From positions 248,001-312,000 of the forward strand of contig NZ_QGNX01000003.1 in NCBI RefSeq assembly GCF_003265325.1: 64,000 nucleotides of DNA, written 5' to 3'. The notes under the pieces were generated by a model. That model saw only the letters and a program-made list of their open reading frames with translations, was not told where the DNA came from and did not search any database. This DNA comes from Oceanibium sediminis. Its GTDB lineage: Bacteria; Pseudomonadota; Alphaproteobacteria; Rhodobacterales; Rhodobacteraceae. A program made the translations under genes and the position numbers. Of this stretch, positions 1-9,878 are shown piece by piece; within the stretch, counting starts at the first letter, position 1; each line of letters opens with the position of its first letter.

Positions 1-41
1 TGAAAGCACAGCGCATCTGCGCGCCAAGGGGAGGACAGGCG

Positions 42-926
42 ATGGTGAAGGTTGCATTTCTGGGCATGGGGGTCATGGGCTATCCCATGGCGGGGCATCT
101 GAAGGCGGCTGGCCACGAGGTGACCGTCTACAACCGCACCCTCTCCAAGGCGGAGGCCTGGGCGAAGGAACATGGCGGCGCCTATGCCGAAACCCCGGCG
201 GCGGCGGCGCAGGGCTGCGATTTCGTGATGTCCTGCGTCGGCAACGATGACGACCTGCGGTCCGTCATCTACGGCGACGAGGGCGCTTTCGCCGGCATGC
301 ACAGCGGGGCGATCCTGGTCGACCACACGACGGCCTCGGCCAAGGTGGCGCGGGAAATCGCCGCGGCCGGGCGCGACAAGGGCTTCGGTTTCGTTGACGC
401 CCCCGTCTCGGGCGGGCAGGCCGGGGCCGAGAACGGACAACTGGCCATCATGTGCGGCGGATCGGAAGAGGATTTCGCCGCCGCCCACCCGGTGATCGAC
501 GCCTACGCCAAGGCCGCCATCCGGTTCGGGGACGCGGGCGCTGGTCAGCTGACCAAGATGGCGAACCAGATCTGCATCGCGGGGATCGTCCAGGGCATCT
601 CGGAGGCGCTGTATTTCGCGGACCGCGCGGGGCTGGACGCCAAGGCGGTCGCCGCGCTGGTCGCGCAGGGGGCGGGCGGCTCGTGGCAGTTGTCCAACCG
701 TGCGGAAACGATGATGGACGGCGAGTTCGAGTTCGGTTTCGCGGTGGACTGGATGCGCAAGGACCTGGGCATTTCGCTGGACACCGCGAAAGAGATCGGC
801 GTCTCATTACCGGTGGCCGCGCTGGTGGACCAATTCTACGCCGACGTGCAGGCGCTGGGCGGCGGGCGCTGGGACACCTCTAGCCTGATCCAGCGGCTGC
901 GCGTCTTGGCCGGTGAGAATATCTGA
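42..926 (+). CDS. NAD(P)-dependent beta-hydroxyacid dehydrogenase (3-hydroxyisobutyrate / tartronate semialdehyde reductase family)
   Basis: A 294-residue cytosolic oxidoreductase that should interconvert a beta-hydroxyacid and its semialdehyde with NAD(P)H. The N-terminus has the Rossmann dinucleotide motif GMGVMGYPM (about residues 8-16). The substrate-binding signature DAPVSGGQAGAENG lies near 117-130, and the catalytic lysine is in GQLTKMANQ near 170. Length is normal for the family. The start is supported by a GGGGAGG ribosome site just upstream. The next gene, in the same direction, is an HpcH/HpaI aldolase. That pairing recalls the GarR/GarL step of glucarate or galactarate breakdown, but the true substrate cannot be read from sequence. 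Confidence 0.9.
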   Translation: MVKVAFLGMGVMGYPMAGHLKAAGHEVTVYNRTLSKAEAWAKEHGGAYAETPAAAAQGCDFVMSCVGNDDDLRSVIYGDEGAFAGMHSGAILVDHTTASAKVAREIAAAGRDKGFGFVDAPVSGGQAGAENGQLAIMCGGSEEDFAAAHPVIDAYAKAAIRFGDAGAGQLTKMANQICIAGIVQGISEALYFADRAGLDAKAVAALVAQGAGGSWQLSNRAETMMDGEFEFGFAVDWMRKDLGISLDTAKEIGVSLPVAALVDQFYADVQALGGGRWDTSSLIQRLRVLAGENI

Positions 927-973
927 TCCGGCGCACGCCATGCGAACAAAGGGCCCCCGCCGGGCCCCAAGGC

Positions 974-998
974 CCTGCGCCGACGTATCCGGCGCAGG
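974..998 (+). terminator. Hairpin between the dehydrogenase and aldolase genes
   Basis: A perfect 9-bp stem (CCTGCGCCG / CGGCGCAGG) with a 7-nt loop lies in the 108-bp gap. There is no T-run, so it may be a weak terminator or an mRNA-processing or stability hairpin. Confidence 0.4.
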
Positions 999-1034
999 AA
1001 CACGTGTGAGTGCAACCCGAGCCGTGGGACTGCC

Positions 1035-1787
1035 ATGAAGCTGAAGGAAAAGCTCGCCGATCCCGCCCTGCGCCTGAGCATGGAATTCAACACGATTCCG
1101 TCTCCGGTCGTCACGCAGGCGATCGCCGCCGCAGGCGCGGATATCGTGGTGATCGACCAGGAACACGGCGCCGTCGGGCGCGAGGCCCTGCATGCGATGA
1201 TCGCGGCCACGAAGGGCACGGACTGTGCGCCGCTCGTGCGGGTGGTGGAATGCGACACAGCCCACGTCAAACCCGCGCTCGACATGGGGGCGGAGGGGAT
1301 CGTCTTCCCCCTGATCAGATCGGCCGAGGATGCGCGCGCCTGTGTCGCCATGACCCGCTATCCGCCCGAAGGGGTGCGCGGTTGGGGTGCGTTCCTGGCC
1401 CATTCCCGCTGGGACGTGCCGCTGATGGACTACGCGGCCACCTTCGGCGACAGGATCGTGACGATCCTGCTGATCGAAACCGCCGAGGCGGTGGAGCAGA
1501 TCGAGGACATCGCCGCGGTCGAGGGGGTGGATGCCCTCGTCGTCGCGCAGTACGACCTGAGCACGGCCCTGGGTTGCTTTGGCGATTTCGCCGCCCCCCG
1601 TTTCACCGCGGCCCTCGCCCGGATCGAGGCGGCGGTGGCCGCCCATGGCGTCGCGCTCGGCGGTGGGCCGGTGGCGGATGCCGCCGCCGCGAAGGCCCTG
1701 TTCGCGCGGGGGTATCGTATTCTCGGCGGCTTCGACGTGCTGCGCCTCAAGGCGGCGGTCGCCGGGGCGAGGGATCTGACGCGCTAA
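1035..1787 (+). CDS. HpcH/HpaI family aldolase
   Basis: A 250-residue class II (metal-dependent) aldolase of the HpcH/HpaI/GarL superfamily, which cleaves 4-hydroxy-2-oxoacids to pyruvate and an aldehyde. Family landmarks include the N-terminal IDQEHG segment (about 41-46), the metal-ligand region LIETAEAVEQIEDI (about 150-163), and EGVDALVVAQYDLS (about 168-181), which aligns with the usual GVD-xxx-xGPxDLS segment. The GP of that motif is replaced by AQ, a difference worth noting. It lies 108 bp downstream of a beta-hydroxyacid dehydrogenase, consistent with a two-step catabolic pair. The exact substrate is unknown. Confidence 0.85.
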   Translation: MKLKEKLADPALRLSMEFNTIPSPVVTQAIAAAGADIVVIDQEHGAVGREALHAMIAATKGTDCAPLVRVVECDTAHVKPALDMGAEGIVFPLIRSAEDARACVAMTRYPPEGVRGWGAFLAHSRWDVPLMDYAATFGDRIVTILLIETAEAVEQIEDIAAVEGVDALVVAQYDLSTALGCFGDFAAPRFTAALARIEAAVAAHGVALGGGPVADAAAAKALFARGYRILGGFDVLRLKAAVAGARDLTR

Positions 1788-2077
1788 CACCGGGGGGCCG
1801 TCGGCCTTTATGTGCGCAGTGCCGCCAAAAGAATAACGCCCCCTAGCCGGGGGACGTTTCGAAAAGGACGTGTACCGACACAACTCGAACGCTTGGTCCC
1901 GTACGCAACCTGCCTCGTTACTGTTCGCTGGCAGCGCCAGCCCATTCAAATTCCTGATGAATGCGCCTTATAAGGGGGTAGTGGGGCCAGAATATGGCAT
2001 ATGTTGTTGCCTAACCTACATCCTGTGAACCCAGCACCAGGCAGCGCCACCTGCGGAGGTGGCGGCGTGCTTCGCCC
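1788..2077. other. Intergenic region with hairpins, no gene seen
   Basis: About 290 bases separate the aldolase from the small minus-strand membrane protein. A hairpin of 8 bp (CGCCACCT / AGGTGGCG, 2045-2064) and a short C-rich/G-rich palindrome near 1837-1856 are visible and may end the converging transcripts. I see no credible coding sequence or tRNA here. Confidence 0.5.
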
Positions 2078-2263
2078 TCAGTCGGCCAGCTTTTGCGCTG
2101 CCGCCTCGGCCCCGCCGCTGACAATCGCCGGTGCGGCAGGCGGGGCGCGCCCGTCGGAGTCCAGCAACGCCCCGCCGCCTGCACGCGGCAGGCGGTCACC
2201 GTATTGCGCGTAGGCGGCATAGGCGGCAATCAGCGCGACCAGGATCAGAAACGGGCGGTTCAT
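2078..2263 (-). CDS. Small hypothetical membrane protein
   Basis: A 61-residue reading frame with one hydrophobic N-terminal segment (about residues 4-19, rich in Ala, Leu, Ile and Val) followed by a Pro/Ala-rich tail. It lies 39 bp downstream of the universal stress protein gene on the same strand and could be its operon partner. No strong ribosome site is visible and I do not recognise the family. It may be a real single-pass membrane peptide or an accidental frame. Confidence 0.4.
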   Translation of the reverse strand: MNRPFLILVALIAAYAAYAQYGDRLPRAGGGALLDSDGRAPPAAPAIVSGGAEAAAQKLAD

Positions 2264-2302
2264 GGGGCTGTCCGCCCCGCACGCGCCGCGTATCGCACGC
2301 CG

Positions 2303-2719
2303 TCAGCGCACCAGGTAGACCGAGATCTTCGCATGTGTCGCCACGTACCCCCCGTTCGAGGGTGAGAACATATGCGCGATCCCGCCCGGCTTGTGGGTGG
2401 ACATCACCACCAGGTCCGCGCCCACATCGTCGATCGAGTCGACAAGCTTGCGCGCCAACTCGACGCCCGGATCGTGGGAAATCACCACGTGGTCACTGAC
2501 CTTCACATGCTCGATCGCGGATTCCACGACCGCAAGGCCGTGCAGCTTTGCGCGGAACTCCTCGGGCGAGTGGGCGCTGGCGCCGGGGGACGTGTCGGTG
2601 ACACCCACGAACACCACCTCGGCCTTGTGATCCCTGGCCATATCCAGGGCGACCTTGATCGATTTGCTCATCTCTTCGATATGGGCGAGGTCCACGGGGA
2701 CCATGATCTTGCGGTACAT
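2303..2719 (-). CDS. Universal stress protein (UspA family)
   Basis: A single-domain USP of 138 residues. It begins with the usual beta-strand MYRKIMVPVDLAH and contains the VVMSTHKPGG segment (about 107-116), the position of the nucleotide-binding loop in the family. The glycine pattern of ATP-binding USPs (G-2x-G-9x-G-S/T) is only partly kept. A strong GGAGGAG ribosome site precedes the ATG. The promoter region carries perfect FNR-type boxes (see 2769 and 2809), so expression under low oxygen is likely by inference. Such USPs help cells survive energy or oxygen limitation, but the molecular target is unknown. Confidence 0.9.
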   Translation of the reverse strand: MYRKIMVPVDLAHIEEMSKSIKVALDMARDHKAEVVFVGVTDTSPGASAHSPEEFRAKLHGLAVVESAIEHVKVSDHVVISHDPGVELARKLVDSIDDVGADLVVMSTHKPGGIAHMFSPSNGGYVATHAKISVYLVR

Positions 2720-2768
2720 TCACTCCTCCATTTTCACGGGAGGATGGCGTGCCTCCCCTTGAGCGGCC

Positions 2769-2782
2769 TTGATGTGAATCAA
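2769..2782. promoter_or_regulatory. FNR/FnrL-type box 1
   Basis: TTGATGTGAATCAA matches the FNR/FixK consensus TTGAY-N4-RTCAA exactly. Its centre is about 56 bp upstream of the ATG of the minus-strand universal stress protein gene, a distance compatible with activation. Confidence 0.75.
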
Positions 2783-2808
2783 CCGCCGCCCCCACCGTGC
2801 CTGCTCGA

Positions 2809-2822
2809 TTGACGCGGATCAA
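2809..2822. promoter_or_regulatory. FNR/FnrL-type box 2
   Basis: TTGACGCGGATCAA is a second exact match to TTGAY-N4-RTCAA, 40 bp from the first. Its centre is about 56 bp upstream of the GTG of the plus-strand operon that carries two cytochrome c genes. The near-equal distance of each box from its divergent gene suggests one box per direction. Confidence 0.75.
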
Positions 2823-2871
2823 CCGGGCCCCCCGCGATCGGTGCTGTACTGCGGGAAGCGAGGATACCGCC

Positions 2872-3147
2872 GTGATCAGCATCGACGACATCATCGGCAT
2901 GACCGACCTGACGGCCGAGGAAGTGGCCGCCATCGGCGAGCATGAGCACATGGACCTGGCCCCCGCGGCGGCGCTGGCGAACGTCATGCTGAACCGGCGC
3001 GGCGGCCCGGCCGAGATCCAGGCGATGATCTGCGAGGATATCCGCGAGGCGCTGCACCGCGACGATCTGGACCACGCCCGCCAGCTGTTCCTGGCCCTGC
3101 GCCACTTCATGGCAGACCACCCCGACGCGGCGCGCGGCGCGGATTGA
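2872..3147 (+). CDS. Hypothetical 91-residue protein, first gene of the cytochrome operon
   Basis: A small, acidic, soluble protein with no signal peptide. I chose the GTG at 2872 because it has a GAGG ribosome site about 8 nt upstream; an ATG upstream at 2797 would place the FNR box inside the gene. Helical predictions look plausible around IQAMICEDIREAL and ARQLFLALRHFMADH. Several His residues (HEH near 24-26) could bind metal, but no family is recognised. It lies 22 bp before two c-type cytochrome genes and shares their likely FNR-type control. Confidence 0.7.
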   Translation: MISIDDIIGMTDLTAEEVAAIGEHEHMDLAPAAALANVMLNRRGGPAEIQAMICEDIREALHRDDLDHARQLFLALRHFMADHPDAARGAD

Positions 3148-3169
3148 CCTAGAGGAAGGAGAGTTCCCC

Positions 3170-3505
3170 ATGACACCGATCACCCGCCCGATCCCCGCCC
3201 GCCTGCTGGCGCTGACCCTCGTCCTTGCCCCGGCGCTGGCCACCGCCCAGTCCGAGGGCGACCCGACCGCCGGCCGCTCGCTGGCCGAGGAATACTGCAC
3301 CGACTGCCACGACATCGAGCGGGGCGGCGCGTTCAAGGAGTACCCGCCCAGCTTCGCCGCCATCGCCATCTTCCGCGATGCTGAGCAGATCCGCAGCCGC
3401 ATCTACTTCCCGCCCTGGCACGCCAGCATGCCCCAGTTCAGCGCCCTGCTGTGGCCCGACGAGGTGGACGACCTCGTCGCGTATATTCTATCGTTGGAGG
3501 AGTGA
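3170..3505 (+). CDS. Small secreted c-type cytochrome (copy 1)
   Basis: A 111-residue periplasmic electron carrier. An N-terminal signal peptide (about 1-26, ending ATAQ) precedes a single haem motif CTDCH (about 43-47). A likely methionine axial ligand lies in HASMPQ near 88. A strong AAGGAGAG ribosome site precedes the ATG. The mature part closely resembles the next gene, sharing the YPPSF, AQ/EQIR and MP segments and the VAYI-SLE ending, so the two are tandem paralogues. The operon starts beneath an FNR-type box, suggesting a role in low-oxygen respiration. The redox partner is unknown. Confidence 0.9.
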   Translation: MTPITRPIPARLLALTLVLAPALATAQSEGDPTAGRSLAEEYCTDCHDIERGGAFKEYPPSFAAIAIFRDAEQIRSRIYFPPWHASMPQFSALLWPDEVDDLVAYILSLEE

Positions 3506-3614
3506 GGCGCATCGGGGAAACGCTCTGGTGGAGCGCGCCTTGCCCGAAAGGGCACCCCCGACGCGCCCGGGCCCGCCCAAGGGCAGCCCCGACCCAGGAT
3601 AGGAGACCTGCCCG

Positions 3615-3923
3615 ATGCGAATGCGATTGACCCTTTGCCTGCTGCTGGCCGGCGGCCCGCTGGCCGCCCAACCCGTCGACCCGGTGGAGCGCGGCCGCGA
3701 ACTGGCCGAGACGATCTGCTCGGAATGCCACGGCGTGGGCGAGAGCGGCGTGATGAAGGACTACCCGCCCAGCTTCTGGGCGATCGCACGCTACAGGGAT
3801 GACGCCCAGATCCGCGCGCGCATCTGGTCCCCACCGGCCCACGCGTCGATGCCGTTCTACGCCGAAGTGATGTTCCCGGACGAGGTGGAGGCGCTGGTCG
3901 CCTATATCCGTTCGTTGGAGTGA
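3615..3923 (+). CDS. Small secreted c-type cytochrome (copy 2)
   Basis: A 102-residue paralogue of the preceding gene. It has a short signal peptide (about 1-19, ending PLAAQ), a haem motif CSECH (about 36-40), the shared DYPPSFWAIARYRD segment and a likely Met ligand in HASMPF (about 82). The AGGAGA ribosome site is clear. It lies 109 bp after copy 1, a gap that includes a small GAAA-loop hairpin (TGCCC / GGGCA, near 3541). Different residues between the two Cys (SE versus TD) and around the haem suggest divergence after duplication. Confidence 0.9.
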   Translation: MRMRLTLCLLLAGGPLAAQPVDPVERGRELAETICSECHGVGESGVMKDYPPSFWAIARYRDDAQIRARIWSPPAHASMPFYAEVMFPDEVEALVAYIRSLE

Positions 3924-4260
3924 GGGGGTCGTAGCGCGTGCGGAATCAAGGGGCGTCAGCCCCGCCGCGCATCGCCCGTTGCCCGGCAGACGGATTGGCA
4001 GTGCCAATCCGCCGAGAGGGGCGCGCCCCCACGCGGCGGCGATTGGCCGGGGTTTGTGCGGTGGTTGGGGTTGATCGGGGTAGCCGGGATAAAGTGTGTT
4101 GAGCTGGCGTCGAATCGCCACCGCGCGCGCCGGAGATGCGCAGCTCTGGGGGGGGTAGGGTGCGCGTTTATTGCGCGCCTTTGTGCTGGCCGTGGGGGTG
4201 TTCTGAATGCGCGCCCTTCAATTGCTCGCTGGTTTCGCTTCACGCTCTACCATAGGGCTA
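3924..4260. other. Intergenic region with a near-perfect palindrome
   Basis: About 337 bases without a supported gene. It contains CGGATTGGCA-G-TGCCAATCCG (3990-4010), a 10-bp inverted repeat with a single-base centre that could act as a hairpin or operator. Base composition changes here from GC-rich backbone to the AT-richer pair of genes to the right, so this may be the edge of inserted DNA. Confidence 0.5.
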
Positions 4261-4740
4261 TCAATCTTGCCCTTCTTGCGTGCGTCCCTGTGGTTGGACG
4301 CTTTGCGCCTCCAGTGCTTTCAAAATGCGGTCAAGTCGCACGTCTTGAGACTGATCGCGTTGCTGTTGTTCTTGGCGATATGAGTCGAGCAAGCCATTTG
4401 CGGAAATGCCGCCATCGAAACGGTCACTCGCATATGCAAGAATAGAGAAGACAATGCCGAGAGTGACCGCCGCAATGCCCGCAATCTGCTGCCACGACGC
4501 TCCAGGCGTAATACCATCAATTTTCGCCTCAAGTCGCGCGAAGTTTGCGCTGTTTTCAGCCTTCACAGCGCGCATATTGGCATCCACATAGTCTTTTGTG
4601 TGTGTATCCACTGTCGGCCCTCCGCCACCTGAACCGCCGCCGTAATACTGGCTTTTCGCTTGAACTCGTCGCGTAGCATCAAAATCGTGGATCTCCGCTG
4701 ATCCCGAACCTGATGAGTCAGTCCTAAGGGGAGCCGTCAT
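4261..4740 (-). CDS. Hypothetical single-pass membrane protein with coiled coil
   Basis: A 159-residue protein of unknown function. A Gly/Ser-rich N-terminus (with a GGGSGGGG run near 35-42) leads to a short predicted coiled coil (about 47-75, KDYVDANMRAVKAENSANFA and following), then one transmembrane helix (about 83-105, QIAGIAAVTLGIVFSILAYA). A Gln/Asp-rich tail (about 120-159) may form a second coiled coil. It overlaps the upstream gene by 17 bp, so the two are co-transcribed and probably translationally coupled. Base composition is more AT-rich than neighbouring housekeeping genes, suggesting acquisition. Confidence 0.75.
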   Translation of the reverse strand: MTAPLRTDSSGSGSAEIHDFDATRRVQAKSQYYGGGSGGGGPTVDTHTKDYVDANMRAVKAENSANFARLEAKIDGITPGASWQQIAGIAAVTLGIVFSILAYASDRFDGGISANGLLDSYRQEQQQRDQSQDVRLDRILKALEAQSVQPQGRTQEGQD

Positions 4741-5044
4741 CTACGCCTCCCGTAGTTTCTTCTGTCAGCCTAGTAAGGTGACCATCATTTTCCAGTCTTT
4801 TAAGTTGGTCTTCGAAGTACTGTGCAAATCGAATAAACGCCGGGAACGGCAATGCCATTCTGAATATGGTGTTCTCGAATGCCCCTTCTACCTCTCCACC
4901 TGGGGTTCCGAATGTCGTCCGTGTCATATTCAAACTGACTACCCCATCGTGGACAGCCATGCCTCTTATCCCGTCGACTAGAAATGTTGGGACATCCGCC
5001 GCATCCCGTACGGGCAGCGGGTGCGTGATTTCTTCGTCTGGCAT
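4724..5044 (-). CDS. Hypothetical protein, partner of the membrane coiled-coil gene
   Basis: About 106 residues, no signal peptide or membrane segment. I place the start at the ATG at 5044 because a GGAGG site lies 7 nt upstream; a TTG five codons earlier would bury that site. The central part (VDGIRGMAVHDGVVSLNMTR, then a hydrophobic MALPFPAFIRFAQYFEDQLK helix) is reminiscent of small DUF3467-like proteins, but I cannot assign it. It overlaps the next gene by 17 bp. Codon use is less GC-biased than the chromosome around it. Confidence 0.7.
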   Translation of the reverse strand: MPDEEITHPLPVRDAADVPTFLVDGIRGMAVHDGVVSLNMTRTTFGTPGGEVEGAFENTIFRMALPFPAFIRFAQYFEDQLKRLENDGHLTRLTEETTGGVDDGSP

Positions 5045-5122
5045 CAAATCCTCCGTCAAACATTTTGACGGTATGTATGCAAGCAGGATTAGTCAAATTT
5101 CAAATCATGGCGCCCGCATAAG

Positions 5123-5142
5123 TTTAGGGATAAGTCCCTAAA
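5123..5142. terminator. AT-rich hairpin upstream of the two-gene cassette
   Basis: A perfect 8-bp stem TTTAGGGA / TCCCTAAA with a TAAG loop, followed on the plus strand by TTTT. It lies between lepA and the cassette and could block read-through, or be an operator for the minus-strand cassette promoter. Confidence 0.4.
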
Positions 5143-5251
5143 TTTTATCTAAATTCAAAGCCGCCAAAGCCACACATGCATACCCACCCCGTGGGCATGC
5201 GTTTGGCTTGCGCCAAAAGCTTTCTCCCACTCGCCTTGAAGATGGACAGCC

Positions 5252-7051
<1,800 letters not shown>

Positions 7052-7085
7052 GGTTGGGATATGATTTGGTTTAAGGGATTGGTCA

Positions 7086-8567
7086 ATGGCGATTACCAGA
7101 GTCGAATTCGAAACGGTAACGTCTGATTTCATTGATGCGGCCTCGCATCGGCAAAAAGTAATTCTGGCGGCAAGGTCCTGTCTGCGGGTGTTGCCGGATG
7201 TTGCCCATCGCAGTGGCACCGGTTTACGTGTCGCTGACGGAAGCGACGCCGAGCAAACGCTTCTGACCACGTTCCGCCTTGCAATGCTGCTAACCGTTTA
7301 CGGGCATTCTACGGACGATGAAATACGGCGGCGCCTTGACCAAGTGAATATTCCTACTGATCAGACGAACGGTGTCGGTCCGCTGATGGACTTGGTCGAG
7401 TGTTTGGTCCTGGCGCGGGAAAGGTCCGGCGATGGGGTCGATTTGGCGGGGCTCGTTGGGGGTACGGCCTATCTGCCAGCCGAGCGGTTGGACGCCGTGA
7501 GGCATGATATTGAACTGCTCGCGCGTTCTGATCCGCAAACGGTTCTGCCCAAGCCAGTATGGATCAGTGTTCCGACGAAGGCAGAAGCGCAGTTGGATGC
7601 AATCTGGGCGTATACTGAAGACAGTGGTTTGGGTGAAGCCTTTCAGTTCTGGCGCGCGTGGTACGACGGGGTTCTTAGAGGCCGCCCCATGAACTGGGCA
7701 TTGCAGCGCGACGTGGCGCTGATCCCGGAAGGGGAGTGGCAAAAGGGCGCGGGGCATATCGCCGAGATCATTGCAGGGATCGAAGCCGACTATGTAAAGG
7801 CGCGAACCCCGTACGCGATGACGGTCGAAATAGAGGAAGATTCACAACTCCTTGTCGCGCGCCCCGTGCCAATGGCAAACGCGGCGCTTTATTCGACAGG
7901 GCTGGAGCGGGTGCGCTATACCATGCGCAAGATGCGGCCCGACGGTGTACTGCCTCAGAGCTATGTCTTTGCCGCGCCGGTATTCGAACGTCTGGATGAC
8001 GCGTTCGGGCAGTACGCTGGCAATCCGCAGTGGATGCATGATGAATTCCTGTTGTCAGCGGGGCAACTGAGGGGGTTGGTGGAGCGCTGTGAAATACAGG
8101 GAGATGACCGCGTTGGCGCACTGAGTAGCGCGCTGGTGAACGGGGCGGACGATATTCGTGCGGCGGATGACGTGGTGCGGGCCTCGGTTTCCGCCCGGAT
8201 GCAGCTGCGAATCGATGAACTGCGAGTCGAGGATACGCAGGATATCGCAGAGGCCTTTGACGCTGTGGCTGATGTCTCCAAGGGCGGTATGAAGGCCGCC
8301 CTGATCGACAGCGCCAAGGTGTTGCGCGCGGGCCGGGATGCGCCGGATAGTGCGCGCGCCCTTGGCCCCGCCGATCCGGCGGAGCGGCTAGACGCGCTCT
8401 ATAGTGGTGGCGCGCTTGTATCGCGAAGCTGGGAAGCCTTGGGTGAGTTGTCGCGTCGCCTCGAAAAGTTGGGCGAAGACTATGACAAAGCGACCAAGGT
8501 CACGACAGCTATCAAGGCTGCCGGGTCATTATTGGCCTGGTTCGTGCGGATACTTGGTGGCGGCTAA
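7086..8567 (+). CDS. Hypothetical 493-residue protein
   Basis: A large predicted soluble protein with no recognised family. It is alpha-helical in appearance, with a Trp-rich middle ([17 protein letters not shown], about 199-215) and a hydrophobic C-terminal stretch ([15 protein letters not shown], about 478-492) that could touch the membrane. The W-YDG-L-G-P-NW-Q pattern occurs in other unassigned alphaproteobacterial proteins as far as I recall. The start has AAGGGA 7 nt upstream. Codon use is visibly less GC-rich than lepA, so recent transfer is likely. It starts 34 bp from divergent lepA. Confidence 0.75.
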   Translation: MAITRVEFETVTSDFIDAASHRQKVILAARSCLRVLPDVAHRSGTGLRVADGSDAEQTLLTTFRLAMLLTVYGHSTDDEIRRRLDQVNIPTDQTNGVGPLMDLVECLVLARERSGDGVDLAGLVGGTAYLPAERLDAVRHDIELLARSDPQTVLPKPVWISVPTKAEAQLDAIWAYTEDSGLGEAFQFWRAWYDGVLRGRPMNWALQRDVALIPEGEWQKGAGHIAEIIAGIEADYVKARTPYAMTVEIEEDSQLLVARPVPMANAALYSTGLERVRYTMRKMRPDGVLPQSYVFAAPVFERLDDAFGQYAGNPQWMHDEFLLSAGQLRGLVERCEIQGDDRVGALSSALVNGADDIRAADDVVRASVSARMQLRIDELRVEDTQDIAEAFDAVADVSKGGMKAALIDSAKVLRAGRDAPDSARALGPADPAERLDALYSGGALVSRSWEALGELSRRLEKLGEDYDKATKVTTAIKAAGSLLAWFVRILGGG

Positions 8568-8669
8568 GGGTAGGCATCTCATCCCGGCGCGATCCATATG
8601 CGTCGGGGCAGAACGATTGCCCGCGGGGCATAGGCGTCACATAATATTCAAAAAAAGGGGATGCTCTCC

Positions 8670-8945
8670 ATGACCACCACAACCCTTCGCATCCGCATCA
8701 CCGGCCGGGTTCAGGGCGTCTGGTTTCGTGGCTGGACGAAGCAGCAGGCGGAGGCGTTGGGCCTGTCGGGGTGGGTTTGCAACGCCACGGACGGGTCGGT
8801 TCTCGCGCTGATTTCGGGAGAGGACGCGCAAGTCTCTGCCATGGTGGAGCGTTTGTGGCGGGGGCCGCCGGCGGCCAAGGTCAGGGAGGTGGAGTGCGAG
8901 GCGGCGGAGGGGCCCGTGCCGGGCGGCTTCGCGGTCCGTCGCTGA
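8670..8945 (+). CDS. acyP: Acylphosphatase
   Basis: A 91-residue enzyme that hydrolyses acyl phosphates. The family signature is intact: GRVQGVWFRGWT (about 12-23, with the catalytic Arg in FRG) and GLSGWVCNATDGSV (about 31-44, with the catalytic Asn). I choose the ATG at 8670 because an AAGGGG site sits 9 nt before it; the in-frame ATG three codons earlier abuts that site. Confidence 0.93.
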   Translation: MTTTTLRIRITGRVQGVWFRGWTKQQAEALGLSGWVCNATDGSVLALISGEDAQVSAMVERLWRGPPAAKVREVECEAAEGPVPGGFAVRR

Positions 8946-9048
8946 GCGGGGTCCGATTGAAGGGCGTGGCACGTCCATCCGCGCCCGAGGCTGGGCAGCG
9001 GGGCGGAATTGGGGCACCATGGGCCGTGACTCCATTCGGACAGCGCTC

Positions 9049-9861
9049 ATGCACCGATACCTGATCTGCCTGCTGCTCATGCTCAGCCCGTTTCTTGCCC
9101 GCGCCGACGCGCCCTGTGGCCCGGATGCCCCCTGCGCGGTCGCGGGCGGCGAGTACAACCTGCGCCTGCCGGAGGGGTGGGACAGGGGCGGTGCGATGCC
9201 GGTCGTGGTGTTCTTTCACGGCTACCGGTCCTCGGGGGCGACGATCTTTCGCTCCTCGGGGCTGGGGCGGGCGTTTCTCGACCAGGGGTACGTGATCGTC
9301 GGGCCGAACGGGGCGCGGCGGGCGAACGGCGCGCGGGCCTGGCCGGCGCGGCCGGGGGGCGGGGCGCGCGACGATGTCGCCTTCACCCTTGCGGTGCTGG
9401 AGGATGTGGCAGCGCGGCTGAACGTGGACCGGGCGCGGATCTATGCCACGGGGTTTTCCGCCGGCGGGTCGATGGCCTGGATGATGGGCTGCTACGCGGG
9501 GAAACGCTTCGCGGGCGTCGCCTCGGTCGCGGGGGCCTTGCGCCGCCCCGTGCCGGAGGTCTGCCCGGGCGGCCCGGTCCCGCTGTTGCAGATCCACGGC
9601 TTTTCTGACCGGATCGTCCCGCTTGAGGGGCGCGGCGTCGGCGACTGGCACCAGGGCGACGTGTTCGAGAGCCTCGCCCTGATCCGGGCCGCGAACGGCT
9701 GTACCAGTCGCCCTGATGACATCACCCTGAGAGAGGCGCTCTGGTGCCGCGACTGGTCGGGTTGCGCGGGTGCGCCGGTGAAATTCTGCCTGCACGACGG
9801 AGGCCACGGGCTGCCGCAGGGCTGGGCGCAGGCCGCGCGGCGCTTCTTCGAGGGGCGCTGA
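9049..9861 (+). CDS. Secreted PHB depolymerase-like esterase (LpqC family)
   Basis: A 270-residue alpha/beta hydrolase exported to the periplasm or medium. The signal peptide is about residues 1-18 (LICLLLMLSPFLARA). The oxyanion-hole segment VVVFFHGYR is near 49-57, the nucleophile serine in GFSAGGSM near 141-148, the acidic residue in GFSDRIVP near 184-191, and the histidine in DGGHGLP near the C-terminus. Multiple Cys suggest disulphides. Polyhydroxybutyrate oligomers or feruloyl esters are typical substrates for this family; which applies cannot be told. The start at 9049 gives a cleaner signal peptide than the ATG at 9019. Confidence 0.85.
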   Translation: MHRYLICLLLMLSPFLARADAPCGPDAPCAVAGGEYNLRLPEGWDRGGAMPVVVFFHGYRSSGATIFRSSGLGRAFLDQGYVIVGPNGARRANGARAWPARPGGGARDDVAFTLAVLEDVAARLNVDRARIYATGFSAGGSMAWMMGCYAGKRFAGVASVAGALRRPVPEVCPGGPVPLLQIHGFSDRIVPLEGRGVGDWHQGDVFESLALIRAANGCTSRPDDITLREALWCRDWSGCAGAPVKFCLHDGGHGLPQGWAQAARRFFEGR

Positions 9862-9878
9862 GCGCCGCTGCGCCGACG

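Noticed and set aside
42-1787. Assignment of the first two genes as GarR and GarL
   Set aside because: The families fit, but substrate-specific residues cannot be judged and other garD/gudD genes are not in the window.
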